Shown in pieces: positions 34,801-49,800 of a stretch of 64,000 nt of DNA. The translations under genes and the position numbers were made by a program. The DNA comes from Nipponacmea schrenckii (taxonomy: Eukaryota; Mollusca; Gastropoda; Lottiidae). Each line of letters starts with the position of its first letter. Within the stretch, counting starts at the first letter, position 1. Below the pieces are notes generated by a model. It saw only the letters and a list, made by a program, of their open reading frames with translations. It ran no database searches and was not told where the DNA came from. The stretch covers positions 24,459,398 to 24,523,397 of the forward strand of contig JAUJPP010000003.1 in assembly GCA_030562195.1 (NCBI GenBank). Direction: 5' to 3'.

Positions 34801-37800
34801 CGGCCAACAAAGAACTGAGACCAAGGTCCTTGTCCAGTGTTTGATACAGCACGTAACTGTATAGAATATTGTGTATCAGGGTGTAATCTGTTCACTGAAA
34901 GTGTTGTCTCGCTAACTTTATGAGCTAATCTTTTCATTTTTCCCTTTTTATTTTTGTAGACAATTTCAATTTCATAACTCCACTGATTCCATGCTCCTCT
35001 ACCTAAAATATAACAAAATATAACAAAATATAACAGAGTTTTACATCCTACTGCTCTTCGCCGTAGTGGTAGAAAAAAAATTCAAATGGAGCCTAATTTA
35101 TAAAAAATAATAGATAGTATAATAGAACTAAATTATATTTAATGAGAGAAAAGGAGAGGCAAAAGCATTTCAAAATGAAATGTGCTCTTAAATAATATTT
35201 ATTACTAATAAACAAAAGAAACAAAGAAATCAATGAAGAATGTGTTTACAATATATAAAAAACAAGTTAATTTTGAGAATAGATTTTTTCAGTCATGCTT
35301 GATTAGGACTAGATTAAAGATAATTGAAAAATAAAACAAAGTACTTCATTGAACAAAACAGATCAATATCATAGCATGCAGTAATTTATCAATACTTTTT
35401 ATTGAAGAGACTATATCCCTTTTACACAGTTTAGTCAATAAAGTAACTTTTATCACATATTATTAAAAAATTATAAGTTATTTCCCTTCCTATTAAGAAA
35501 AGCAATTAGTCAAGTCTAATGAATAAAGTTCTACCTTGGTATTCTAACTTAGAAGGTGATTTCCAACTGATCTGAGCAGAATGGGAGTTAAATAGAGCTT
35601 GGATATCTGTCGGTGGTGTGTAGGGCACTAAAAAAAAATCAGAAATTGAAAAGTAATTTAATTTGTCTTCAACTATGAGCATCTGAATGTCCAAAAAGTC
35701 CAGAGTCCGCTTCAACTAGTCTAAACCTTTTTCTTCTTGTGTTAGGGACAATTCTTTAGAGCTGAATAAAAGTCAACTTGTAAAATTATATGTGTATGTG
35801 TATAAAACATCGTTCACCAAACATGTACATTTACAGATACAGTTTTTTTCTTATGTTAAGCCGTCAATCTAACTGTACAACGTACAACTCAACTTTTCAT
35901 ATCGCTACTTAACAGTTGGCTAATCTAATCCATATATAATGGAGTTCTTTCCCTTTAGTTATATTGTTTCACATGATGTAATATAAGAATTGAAGGTCAT
36001 ATCGGAATAATAAAGGCATGTTCTCCTTGTGTTCTGAAAGTCAATCCCCATTTGGAACTATGAAAGATCCCAAAAAATACAACTATAGTTTTCAGAAGTT
36101 CTAGAAGTGCACAAAAATAAGAATCAAAAGGATAAGACATATGAAAACCTACTCACCTGGTTCAGGTTGTGTTGTTGGGTGATAAATATTAATATTACTA
36201 TATTTATCATTAAAAAATAGGAAATTATTCTGACGATAAATATCATATCGTTTATCAAATTCTTCTCGCTTCACATCGTTACGGGTTGTCCAATAAAACA
36301 GACCTTGATACGTTGCAATAGAATACATGTTGGAGAAGTTGAAACGACTCGATTCTGAGGGTGGTCTCATATCATTGACTTCGCTTCTATCAAAGTACAC
36401 AGACATCATGGTATTCTGAGTTTCATTAGGGTAATACAGCTGCATCTTACTGTAGTCCAGTGCAAATGATTTGATATTAGTGTCATACACCATCTGTGCT
36501 TGACTTGATAAATCTCCTGTACCGACATCGGCCAGATCCAACCGAAATATTCCTGTACCATTACAATAATATAGATATCTAGAAAATATTAATCATTAAA
36601 TATATTTGGACTCATAAATCAACTAAACAAAGTAGGCCCTACGTAAGGTGAAATTTCATAGAACTACAAAACATTGTTCACTATATTTCTTCTGTAAAGG
36701 AAAAGATATTTTGAAATTCTCAAAACCAATGTAAAGCTATCTTAAGATCTGCCTGAGGATCTTATGGGTTCAGTGGTAAAACAACTTCCAGTTTATATAG
36801 CTGATTAACAGAAAAGCATGTTTCAGTGTCACCTTAGCTCTTTACAGTACAATTAAGCTTAAGCTTCATTTAATCTACAAATTGGAGTGATGAGTTGATA
36901 TCAAGCAAGTTTAAAATATTAGGGTTGAAAGAAGACTAATCTTTATTATGAACAATGCAAGTGAATACCTACCCATTGAGAGGATCAACCTTGACATCTG
37001 TGGGTGGAGTGTCCAAGCCATCAATGACCACCACACATTGATCATTTTCCTTATATAGGGGGCAGGAATATATCTACAATAATTAAATAGAATATAACCT
37101 TATATAGAGGACAGGAATAAACCTACAATAATTACATAGAATATAACCCTTATATAGAGGGCAGGAAAATATCTACAATAATTACATAGACTATAATCTT
37201 TATATAGAGGACAGGAATATATCTACAATAATTACATAGAATATAACCCTTATATAGAGGGCAGGAATATATCTACAATAATTACATAGATATAACTTTA
37301 AATAGAAGGCAGAAATATCTACAATAATTACATAGAATATAACCCTTATATAGAGGGCAGGAATATATCTACAATAATTACATAGAATATAATCTTATAT
37401 AGAGGACAGGAATATATCTACAATAATTACATAGAATATAACCTTGATATAGAGGGCAGGAATATATCTACAATAATTACATAGAATATAACCTTGATAT
37501 AGTAGGCAGGAATATGACCTACAATAATTACATAGAATATAACCTTCATATAGAGGGCAGGAATATTATTTACAATAATTACATAAGTACATATAACCTG
37601 ATATAGGGGCAGGATATATCTACAATAATTACATAGAATATAACCTTATATAGAGGCAGGAATATATCTACAATAATTACATAGAATATAACCTTGATAT
37701 AGAGGGCAGGAATATATCTACAATAACTACATAGAGTTCCAGCAATCAAGTACATGACCACAAAATAAATATACAATACTCCATGTACAATTTGTTTAAA

Positions 37801-40800
37801 AATACACAAGTACATGTGCATGAAATGGACAGATTTTCAACCTACAAATTGTTTATAAAATGGATATAATATATAGTTCCTGCGGCCATGCACCGCGCAG
37901 CAGAAAAAAAACACAACAATTGACAAACACCTTTATTTAGAGTATAGGATATTGACCAAGGAATTATATATCAAATTAGACAAAGAAGATACTATTTAAC
38001 GTCATACTAAAATAGAGTGCTTTTTCTCATGATACTTTATTAAAATAGTTCATTTATCACTAGACCAATACATTGATAAACAGACATCCTATAATCTAAT
38101 ATACCATAACAGAATAATCTTTAATATCTTTTATCTCATAGTCAATATATCATGTTTTGGTTGTTTTCTACTGTGTAGGTAACAATAGTGCCTAGCTTAA
38201 CACAAACAAAGATTCTCTGATTGCTCAAAAAGTTACACAATTCAAGGCAAGTGATATCAGGAGTCATGCATTCAAGGCTGGGTATAATCAAACAGACACC
38301 AAGAAACACCCCTTATTTTGCAAATTAACTATTCCAATGATACAAATAGAGTACAAAATTAATAGAAAGTATGCATGTGTTGATGTGTTCATTGTTCATG
38401 TATTCAAAAAGTTGAAGGTTTCAAATAGATAACTGGCACATCAAGTTTTTGATTCAACACTGGATATGATCTTACATGCAAAAAGGAATGTTACAGATTA
38501 ACTATTCCAATTTAAAAGAGTTAGTTAAATAAGTATGCATGTGTTGGAAAGTTCATTTTAAAGTGTGTTTTAAGGGGTGTCATATAGATGACTTTCGGTG
38601 TACAACTTGTCTTCTGCAAAATGGCACCTAAATCCTATGGTTGCTGTTGATTGACGGTGAGCTTATACTGTGGGTATTTTAATTTTCAACCTATAATTGG
38701 TTTCCTACTTTATAAAGTACTATCATAGGAATTTTATATCATATTTATCTCAATAATGTTATTATTAATGTAAATTTTCATTCTTCCTCAAGATTCTAAG
38801 AAGAAATACAGTAATTTGATTGCATTATTAAACCTAGTTATTTCAGAGATTGACTAATCAGATGGCTAGATGACAAAAATCATTTAAAGTAAAGTTTTTG
38901 AGAATAAGTCCCCTGATATATAAAATAAGTTAAAATAATTTCAGTGGCCAATTAATCACATAAAACATCTAATTGACTTCCTTCTAGACAATATATGACA
39001 TCTGTTTTCCGTCATGTGGCAGACCAAACACAGTACTTGATAATCAACCATTTCTAGCCGTTATATTAAGTTAACTTACCCGATTTCGACTGATAATAAA
39101 GGCGGTATCATTTAACCAGTCTATAGTAATTGTAGTAGGTTTTAACAGACTGGGATACAGATCTCTTTTTCTGTCTGACTTGTCAGAACCCAATGGCACC
39201 AAATCAACTTTACCAGTAGAATCACTCACTAATAGATGTTGTTTTTTAATATGAACACCAATTCCTGCAAGTGGAACAAACTTCTTTGTATCAAGTGTGG
39301 CATGGCAAGAGGAGGCTAAAGGTGTCTTAGCCTTCCCATTAAATAGCCTTTCAATAATAATCTAATATCGCAAAATACAGTTAAGTCCCCCAACATCTTA
39401 TATTTGTTCAAAGTATATCAAACTTTGTCAAATCTAACTTAAACAAAGGAGAAAGTTGTTCTGTTTTCATTTTTAAAAGTACCTAAATATCTTGACTTAA
39501 CTGTGCTATATTTCCTTTACTTTATGCTTACAAGCATGGAAGGACTTTGTTGTTTTCTGATACTTTTAATTCAAGTTTGACAAGTTATGTCCCCTTATAT
39601 ATACTAGTAATATTCATCAATAGAAACTTATATCCAAAATTGTTAAAACTAGAAAATATTTAAATAACATAACAAAACATAGTTTCACATGTCAAAATTG
39701 ATTCTTCCAATTCACAGAAACTTCCAAATAGTTAAAGGGTTTAACTAAAGCACAAAATACAACATCATCATAAAACATTCAAAATGAGACAAATATTGAC
39801 CGAATGGAGATCACAATTACAAAAAGGATTAAATTAAAAACAACAAGATGTCAAATGGAATTATGGAATAAAAAATTAAAAATGTTACAAATATGAAAAA
39901 GGATCTGAAAAGAAAAAGAAAGTGGAGAGAAACAAAATTTTTGGATGATCACACAACAAGTTTACCTTCTATTACTCCTTCACCATTATATACACTGCTT
40001 TTATCTTTGGTTAAAATGAAAGAAAAATCATTTAGATCTAAATAACTTAACTAACAGAATTTCATTATTAAAGGGAAAAAATCTCCTCACAATCTGAAAT
40101 GTGGTTAGTCTAGGAGAGGGATATTGTTCAAAATTTATCTTTTTTTTTTTTCATGTGCACTTCCATTTATGAGTATTTTACAGGCCAAAACCAGAATCTA
40201 AATACATAAGAAAAAAAGGTTCAGAATTGAAATACCCACTGTTTCACTAGCACACATTCAAGTTTTTATTGTAAAGAAAGATTGTTGTCTGCTTTGATTG
40301 CTTGGAGGGGCAAGTGACTTATCCAGAGGGGCAATGGCAATGGTGTTAACATTCATTCATTACCTGTCAAAAATATTTCAGGGGGACAATTCAGTTTTTC
40401 AGGGAGGCATTGCCATTGCCCCCTGTAGCTAAGGACTCATGATAAACAGAGCTCAAAAACAAACAAAAATTTATCTTTTGTATGGATTCATTTTCTGAAG
40501 TCCCTTTTTGATTTATTGAGATTGAAAGGTACAATTACCTTTAATTGTGATATACAAATCATCTCATATACAAATGTAAAGGTATAATTGAATTGTAATA
40601 TAGGGAATCAAGGTGTTGTTACCTTAATATAAGTAATAATGTACAGGTAATATACAAGAGTAAATATAATTACCTGTGATTGTTATATAATTAGAAGAAG
40701 TCTCATGAAGTTTATCTGGTAAACTGATAATATCAATCAAATTCTGTTTGTAAACGTGATTATCTGCTCCTAATATTAAATACGGGGTTTCTGTTATTGT

Positions 40801-43800
40801 TACTGCAAAAAATAGACAAATATAAACATCAAATATAAATGATTAAATGAGTGAAAACATGTTGTGATATATTTATTCTTTTTTAAGTCTTATTTCAGTA
40901 AAATCTGTGTGTAAAAATAAACAAATTTGAAAAGAATGCGTGGATCAATTTCTTATGAAAACTAATATTGTATTATTTTTATAAAATGATTCATTGCCTT
41001 TCACAATTAATCCTGTAACTTAATCTACACCAGGACATTAGGAAGTAAGAATTGAAAAAAAACTTAAAGGGATACAGCTTTCTTCGAAATTCTATTTCTG
41101 TCCATTGGAATCTTTATTTAAAAGTATTCCACCTCTTAGTTAAATTGATAAATTGATCATCCTAAGCAAAAAAATATTAAACTAAGTAATATTGAAACAC
41201 CCTTAGAAGAGTTTTTCAATAATTACTTAGCGTAATGAATATGTCATATCATATAGAGATTCTATTCTTTAGTCATGCCACCTGCAAAAGTCCAACTGAT
41301 GAATATACTTAGGCTACACTCTTTTAAAATTGCAAGAAAGATGAAAGATGTGTAAGTATAATAACAGTTGTAGAAATAGTGTCCACAATGACTGTCACAA
41401 GTTTGTCACTTATGCTTATTTCTTCTATTTTAGAGAATTGGTAATATCATAGTACATATTGATGGAAAGATGATAAAATGGTGTCATTATAATAATTGTC
41501 CATTACATCCATCAAGCCAATGTCTTTTCCTTTGGGTCTATGAAAAAAGGTTGGGTTTTGTTGCCAAAAATGTCACTTTTTGAGTCATCCTAAGCGGTAG
41601 TATGCGTTCAAACAAGCCTATGAACTTTTATCATCTGTTAAAATTAATATTCCAATGACAAGATCCCTTTAATATTCTGACTTCCTTGTTTTTGTCAGTT
41701 AACTAATCTGGTAGCAATGTTGGTGGTTGATGTTTCATTTAATACACCTACTCAAATTAATTCTTTAAAAATCCATTCATTTTCTTGAAGGAGAATAATA
41801 AAGCTTTTAAAAGAAATTTGTGTGAATGGTTATAAGAAGTCTACCACCCACCCTAACCTACTATAGTGTAGGTGTATCAATATATTGACAATTGGAAAAT
41901 AAGAACAAGTTAAGAGTAAATGTAGTCAGACACTTTACAAATCAATGTGGATTATTTTCAGATAAAATTATTTGGGTTTTGTAATACTTAAGAACATCTT
42001 TGGAGTAAATGACATTAATTTTACGTCCTACACTTCTGTACCTATTGGGCCCATGAACAGGCAATGCTTAGCAGTGTGCAATAATGGAAATATTGACAGT
42101 ACAACTTTTTTGGAGTACCCAGTTAAGCATGTGGAGAATTAAAGAGAAGACAGGACAGTTTCAGTAATGATGCCAATGAAACTTATTTTTACAGAAGCTG
42201 TCTATCAAAAAAAAACATTTACTAAGGCCAAGGCCACAGTCAGACATAGTTTCAAATTATTTCATTCTAGTTCATCTTCCATCTTAAAACAGAAAATAAA
42301 ACAAGTTTTCATGCTATATATTTACAACAATAAGCTACAGTAACTCATGCAATGATTATGAAGATGAAGTATTAAAGTAGAATCTAACATAAATTAATTC
42401 AACCACCCTAAGGAAAAGATTTAAGCAAAATTATTCATATATAAATCAAAACAGCTTTTGGTCAAATTAGCTCAGAACACTTTTTTTTTTCAAGCAGATT
42501 CAGGTTTATAATAAGTTTCCTTTACACAAAGAGGGGCCTATTTCTATATCTTGCCCTGCAAACAAGGCAGTTTTACTCCAATTCTTACTTTTGTAGATAA
42601 TTTCTCTAGAACGTTTGAATACCACAAAGGATTATAATTCAACAGCCATCTTATAGGAGGACAGAATATTGCTGGGTCCATTTTCTCGAAACGAAACTAG
42701 AGATAGGGTATCTTAGAAACAATGTTAAAAGTTAAGACCCTAGAACATCCTAGAATCAGTGTTAAAAGTTAAGACCCTAGGATATCCTAGAAACAGTGTT
42801 AAAAGTTAAAACCCTTGAACAAGCTAAAACAGTGTTAAGTTAAAACTCTTGGACATCTCAATGCTAAGATCATTTCAAGAAAATGCTGTCTGCTATCACT
42901 TGTCACAGTATTCTCAACCCTCTTGATAGCCTAGATATTTCCTAGACTATTAGTTACTGACTTGCCAGAAAATCTAAATGTAACAGAATGTAAAATTTCA
43001 AACCATAAGGCCATCTGTTTATAGTTAGTTTCGGCCTGATTAGCTATCATCTTTACTATACAGATTGTAGAATTGGTCAGGTTGTTTAACAGGTGGTCAG
43101 TTAGGAAATTAACAGATAACTGCTCAAATACAGTTTCTAGTTTATAGGATATGTATCAGATGTCCTGGTTCTATTTCCATCATTTCAATTTTCAGTCAGA
43201 TAATTGTGGTTTCTATACAGAATATGTTGTCACTAAACTAAATACAGGGTCATCGGAAGCTCCAAAAACTTTGGTGGCTAAAAAGAATAGCCATTTCATG
43301 TAGTATGTTTCTGAAAAAAATCTATTTTATATCAGAAAAGTTGCTGATAATATCTAAATGCCTTTGTAAAAGCTACATGATTAACCCCTACTGTCAGTGA
43401 AACTCCATAACTATTCTATGCCTGAGGACGGCGGGGGAAACAAGCCGAAACGTTTCATAAACTTTCACCACAGATTGTTGTTCCATAAAGCTGTGCCTAT
43501 ATAACCATAGTTGTCTGGAAGAAAATTGGAATGGTGCTAATCAAGTCTAATAGCATCCCTGACAACCTAAACTGAAAACTGTTTCCAACCTTGAACCCTT
43601 TTGGAAATGAAATTCTGTTTTACATTCCATCTGCTGTTTAACTATTTTAGCTTGGATCAAAAAATTCAACACATTTTCTATAATGAAGTTAATAAGAGAG
43701 AAGTTTATTGAAATCTCTCAATGAAAAATATCTATCAAAAGTTCACCATTAATTGTTTTTATAATAGGACAATAAAAAACAGAGATTAACTTGTTAAATC

Positions 43801-46800
43801 TGATAAATGAAGGTTGACAAATTACCCTTGAGAATTGACATTAAAACAAGTTCTATTTTTCTCCACTTTAATTTGAATATTTATCGAATCACAATTGATA
43901 CGATTTTTATTCACTGATTTTTTAAGAAAAAGTGTAACAGTGTAACAATTTCAATGAAATGATGTCCTACTCTGCTGCATCTTGAAGGCTAATGAAGACA
44001 GAAATATAACAAGTTATATAGCATGGTTTATGGCATAACTATTCAAACCTGGACAGATTTTTCCTGGATTATCTGCACCTCAATGCAGCAAAGAGATTTG
44101 GGATAGTTACTGACTCTCCATCCGAAGAAGGGAACATTTGCTGCAATAGTGTCTGACCAAGATTTTTTCCTCTCAAAGCCATTTATTTATTACTTGTTTT
44201 ACACAATATCAATATTCCTTTATTAAACCTTGAAAAATATCATAAATATTGAAAATGGAAATTTGAGATTATCAACAAATTGGATCCTGTCTAGTTGGAT
44301 TGTAGAAATATGGTGGGAATTCCCCCATAATCTGTCAATTTCTTTTAACTCATCTTTTGGTATTTAAAAAATATTTTTTAGTTCATCAGATATGAACAAC
44401 ATGACAGATATTTCAATGCCAAACTTCAAATAGAAATAATTTTAAAATGTCATTTAGGTAACTGATATACCCTTGATAGGTCACCTAAGGTCAGAGGTTA
44501 AAGTTGAGACAATCAGCTGTGAATCAGATGGTAAAGATTTAAATTTTAAAGATTTAAGATCTTGCTTCTTCAAGGTCTTAAAGTTCCCAGGAATATTGTC
44601 TGTTAGAAACAGTTTGTTTAGTGGTAGTAATAAAGATAACTTGCTTAACTTTTTACTCATGTCAACCAGTAAAAAATGTCAGGAATTAGACTTAATGTAA
44701 CTTGACTCTTCTCCTGATTCTGTGTTCTCCAAGACATGAAATCCTTCAAAATATTCAAAAAAATTCTATCTTCTTGAAATTCATTTTATCATAAGAATTT
44801 TCTTTCATTTACTACATAAAATATTTATATAAAGTCTTTGCAATTCTGGTTATCATATTTGCAAAATATTAATTATTCAAGTCTTTTGTAATGTAACTTT
44901 TACTGTGTATTACAACAAAATACATGTTTTTATTATTAATAACCAATGTACCATACACTTTATTGATAAAGCCCTTTGAAATCATTTCTCAATATTTCCG
45001 AGATATTTGTTCCAAGTGAAATAATTGTCAAGTGAATATGATATTGTCATACAGCACCAGACTGACTAGAATATTAGCCTCGTTATATGAATTCTCTAAA
45101 GAATACTGTCAAGATACAGGGTAGACAGTAATAAAACCTTACACTAATTTAACAAAGTCTGAAAAACATCAGCAATCATGCGAAACACCATTATATTTCT
45201 TGATGTTTTGTCTTAAAATACCAAAGTCTGTGATGTCAATCATCTTGTCTTCCCATATACACTGTTTCTACTTTACTCTCTTTAAAGGCCATGTTCGGCA
45301 ATTTCAAGAGGTTGATTTGGGTCTTGAATATATGTAATTAGTCTTTAGAAGTAATACAACTGAATGTAAATTGCATAATCCCTTCAATAAATGTCAAACA
45401 AGAAATTTCACTACCTCTTTTCCATGTTGTGGAGTCATTTTTAACTCTGGAGACACGGATTTGAAGCTTAAGTGTTGACAAACTGTTAACTTTGAACACT
45501 GATTAACTCAGCTAAAATATGTGTGGCTTAAGAACCGGTCAAAGGGAAAGTGAACTTGTCCCTTTAAATATTAAGAAAACATGTCCATAAAGTCAGTAAG
45601 AAAGAAAAGAGAAAAAGTGATAAAGTTTATCATGATCAAAATAAATCATAACTTGTCAAAAAATATTCTTTGTAGAAAAATACCATGAAGATTGGAACTA
45701 AACATCATTCTTGACACAAATTCCAAAGACTGGCTTATTTCTTTTACCAGTACAGTAGATCCAGCAACTAAATTATTTAGAAACCATTTATTTTCCATTA
45801 AAATCTTAATCTAATTATTTGTGTAATCTGTTTAATAATGTATTTTTACACTGGTGATGTTCAACAACTTTTGTCTAATATAAGAAAAGCTTTATATAAC
45901 TAGAGAATATTATGGATATACTAATTGTTCCTACTATAAAAGCCGTCCAAAATACTTTGACCGCAATCATTATTGTTGGTACCTCTCGTCTTCACATAAT
46001 ATTTTTAATTCAAATAACGCAAAAATTAACTTGAATCATTTAAGTTTTGTTTGAATATTTCACAATAAATATTTACTTTATAGATAATTAGCATATTGGG
46101 CCATTATTTAAAATCATAATTCGATACACAAATCAATTTTACCGCTAAAGTTCATGAAGGTAGACAAAATGGCAGATTCTCAACATTGATTTGCTGCATT
46201 TTCGTGGGTAAAAAATACTCAATTATTTTTAACGGTATAAAGTGCGTTCCCCTCTTTGTTTGGCCTGTTTCCGGGTAAAAGCCCGCGCATTATACACAGA
46301 ATTATACAGTACAACTTCTCTTTAATTTAAGAAATGTTTCAATTCACAAACAGGAATCTTTATCAAGCAATAGTGAGAAATAGTATATCCATGATAGTGT
46401 TTCTTGTTATATAATGTTCTATCTACTTCTAAATGTCATTCAAACAAATAAAAAGGTGTTCCAATAAACATTTCCAAAGAAAACTGTAATCAAAATTATT
46501 AAGTAATTTTAGAAATTCTCTCAGAAAAGTTAAGTGCCAATCTAGGCAAAAAATATGGCTACTTCCACAAGTCACTCATACTTAAATACACATTATAGTT
46601 AATTCATTCTTGCACTGCATTGTTTAAAAAAAGAAGAAGTCCTTTAGGCTAAAGGCTTTAGCACTTTCTATAGCCCATTGATATAACAGGCTTAATTTAG
46701 TACACCTTAATGTATACAAGGGTTGTATACCATTATGCATTATATCAATTTTACTTTTAATTACTCTAACTATATGTATATCTATTGTACTCAATGTTTT

Positions 46801-49800
46801 CAGAGTCAGTTTAATAAGATATAAAGATTTATTCTCAATGTAATGTAAAAAAAACTATCTTTTTTCCTAAAAATCAATCTTAGTTCTGTGTGAGTGTTGA
46901 AGAATTCAAATGTATTTTCTTCTTAACTCAAATAGAATCTTGACTATTTACTCTTTTAAAAAGAGATCAATTTGGTGCTTAAAAACAATATATTTCACTT
47001 AAACCTTGTTCTTAAGACCTCCTGATTACCATGTGGGTAGTATCACTTCAGACAAAAACTGAATTACTGTCACAATAAGACTCAAAACTTGTAAATTAAG
47101 ATGGTAAAACTTCATTGGCAATTCCAGTGAGCATTGTGAAATGTGAAATATGTGTCATTTGTGGAAGACAAATCTCCGCTTAAAATCAGGAACTTAGTGA
47201 GTAGAATACCAATCACCATGGTTAAGTTTCAGGCTTATAACATTCCCAAAAGATAAGTCATTAAACATTTAACTAGGCCGTCGTCTTAGTTTTTAATCAC
47301 TCGAAACACATATTCTCTATAACATAACTTAAATAAATTCTTGATTTTAAGATAATACAATTTTTAGATGAAATCAGTTTAAGTGATTGACCAATCAGAT
47401 GACTGGAACACTAAATTCATCTTAAGTTAGTTTTGGAGAATAAGGGCTTATGGACTTAAATTTCAAATATAATTTTTCTTGTATAAAACGAAACGCTGTC
47501 AACATTTTCTAAACATCCAAAGATGATTGTCTGATTTCTACCATTGTACTATGTAATATCATTCTTTAGCCATTGTCTGATAACAAAGACATTTGTTATA
47601 AAAAATCATTTCAGTGTATCATTATATTACCATATGTTGTAGTTCTGATATGTGTGTTTCAATCTGAATTTAAACATCAACTGAAAATCAGCATTATGGT
47701 TAATTAAGGAGCAAAGTCATTGCAGCCTAACCACTTTTTTCTGTCATAAAAATCAAAGGGTCCACGCTGTATTTGTATTCTAATAAATCAAAAATATATT
47801 CAACCATGTGGTCATGTGAAAAAGATGTTGACAAACTATGTTGACGCTACAGATTTGCGTCTGTGCTGTGGTTTACTTAATGACATTCCAGTAAATAGTT
47901 TGAAGAATATCCCAGAGGACATTTTTGTCCATCAGAAGATTCAGACTAATGGCAAGGCTTAAATATTGTAAGCAGATAAAACCGTAACGTTAACATTAAA
48001 AGTCTAAATTCAAAAGTCTTCAGGAAACATATTTAAAATCGGCTCCAAATAGATTCTATAGAAACTTTCTATTATTCAGCCTTTCATATCATACAAAAGA
48101 GAAGTGAACTTTATTTGTGCCTGGAAGAAGTGAATTTCGAGGAAAGAAAATCTTTTAGACAAACCACAGATCAATTGTTCTGTTTGGAAATTGTGTAGAA
48201 TGATTCGTTTGATCTGTTAGGTACACACAGTTAAACTCTGGCCAGATCTATTTAATCAATTTAGCTGAAACTAAACACAAGAATCAAGTCAGAATGTCAT
48301 GAAGTGACAAATACTGTCTATACATTGTATTATTGACACTTCTCACTAATATCAGGCTTACATAGGTCAAAACTTTCCAAGAAACAAATTTTCAAAAGTA
48401 CTCTAACATCTTACTTAGTGGGTTAGGTACACTGTGCCTTGAAAAATAAATCTCTTCGAATAAAAGAATAAAACCAATGAACTAGGATCTGTAAAAATTA
48501 TTTTAAGGACCACAATGGCATTAAATTCATATTTTGAGCTACAGAAATTAGGCCATTATATATTGAAACTACAGTAAATTTCTAATATTGACTACTGGAA
48601 GCAAATTGGGACTGCAGAATTGTCAACAGGTACTCCCTTTCAAGTGACCTGTTATACCTTTAGTGCAGATGCCCACATGAACAAACCTTCTGTAAGTTGC
48701 CCCAGCTGATAATATTTAAATTGTGGTATCTATTTCTGGTAAAACAATAAGAAGTCTAGCTCCAATCCCATGTCATCACCCCACAATATCTATTGTGACA
48801 GAAAATCTTAATTATCATTGATTCTCGGCTTAATCTTTGTTGAAACTAGCAACTTCAAGGTTAGAGTTTTTACCAACATCAATACATACTAGAAACTAAA
48901 TCAATCCTTAATCAATTTTCAGTTCCTTTTATTTGGACACAATGAATCTTATAATCTGTTGCAATGGAATTATTGTCTTAAATGGGTTGATTACGAGGGG
49001 CACTCCACAAGTTTTCAAAGCATGAAAACAACATTTCATTTGAAAAATAACACTCAGGTTTTCTCAAGGGGGCAAAGTTGGGGGAGTCAGGCAGAAGAGA
49101 TACCTATTGCACTAGATTTGCAGCCACGAAATCAAAAGTCACAGCAGTCCCCTGCAATCATCTCAGTTTGAAGTACAAGTATGAAGCATATCACACAAGA
49201 AAATATGGGGAAAGTCACGTCAATCAATAACAAAATACTGTAGTTTGAACTTCCATCATGGGTTACATCAGCATGTTCCAATAAAAAGTTACAGAATATC
49301 TGAAAACTTTTTGAGTGACCCTCGTATAGCATATTTTCCATTGTCTTTAAAAGTGCTTGTATGTAATTACCTCTGCTAAAGTGCATGTCTTCTAGTGATG
49401 GTGTTCAATGCAACTTGAGTTTATGTTTAAATATAGTATAGTGGTGGCCAGTGGTGGAAGGACAGCTAAATGAATTTGTTGAAACCTATTGTGTTTGCAA
49501 AGATTTGAGCTCTTGAAACCAATATAGATCTCTTCTCCAATATAGTTCTATTCTACTGTTCTCCAATATAGTTCTGTTCTGTTTTCTGCTATAGTTCTAC
49601 AGTTCTCCAATATAGTTCTACAGTTCTCCAATATTGTTCTGTATACTATTATCTGACTTTGCCCTATGATAAACAGATGATTTGGTTGAAATTTTACCAT
49701 TTTTAATTCTCCTTTAAGATCAGTAAGTAGGATCTATCTCCAATGGCAGTCACTGCAGCATCTACTGCTAAGTAGTTTGAATTACTATTAACTACTAAAG

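Noticed and set aside
39967..39998. Possible 32-nt microexon on the minus strand between AG and gtaaac in the intron at 39265-40673
   Set aside because: The flanking exons already join in phase; 32 nt would break the frame and its own frame has a stop.
40262..40440. Inverted caatggcaatg blocks suggesting a small transposon
   Set aside because: Similarity between the arms is short and no target duplication was seen.
45283..45570. tttaaagg ... cctttaaa ends suggesting a MITE
   Set aside because: Only about eight bases match; too weak.
48959..49386. Plus and minus frames of 70-84 codons
   Set aside because: They lie over the inverted ends of a mariner-type MITE.
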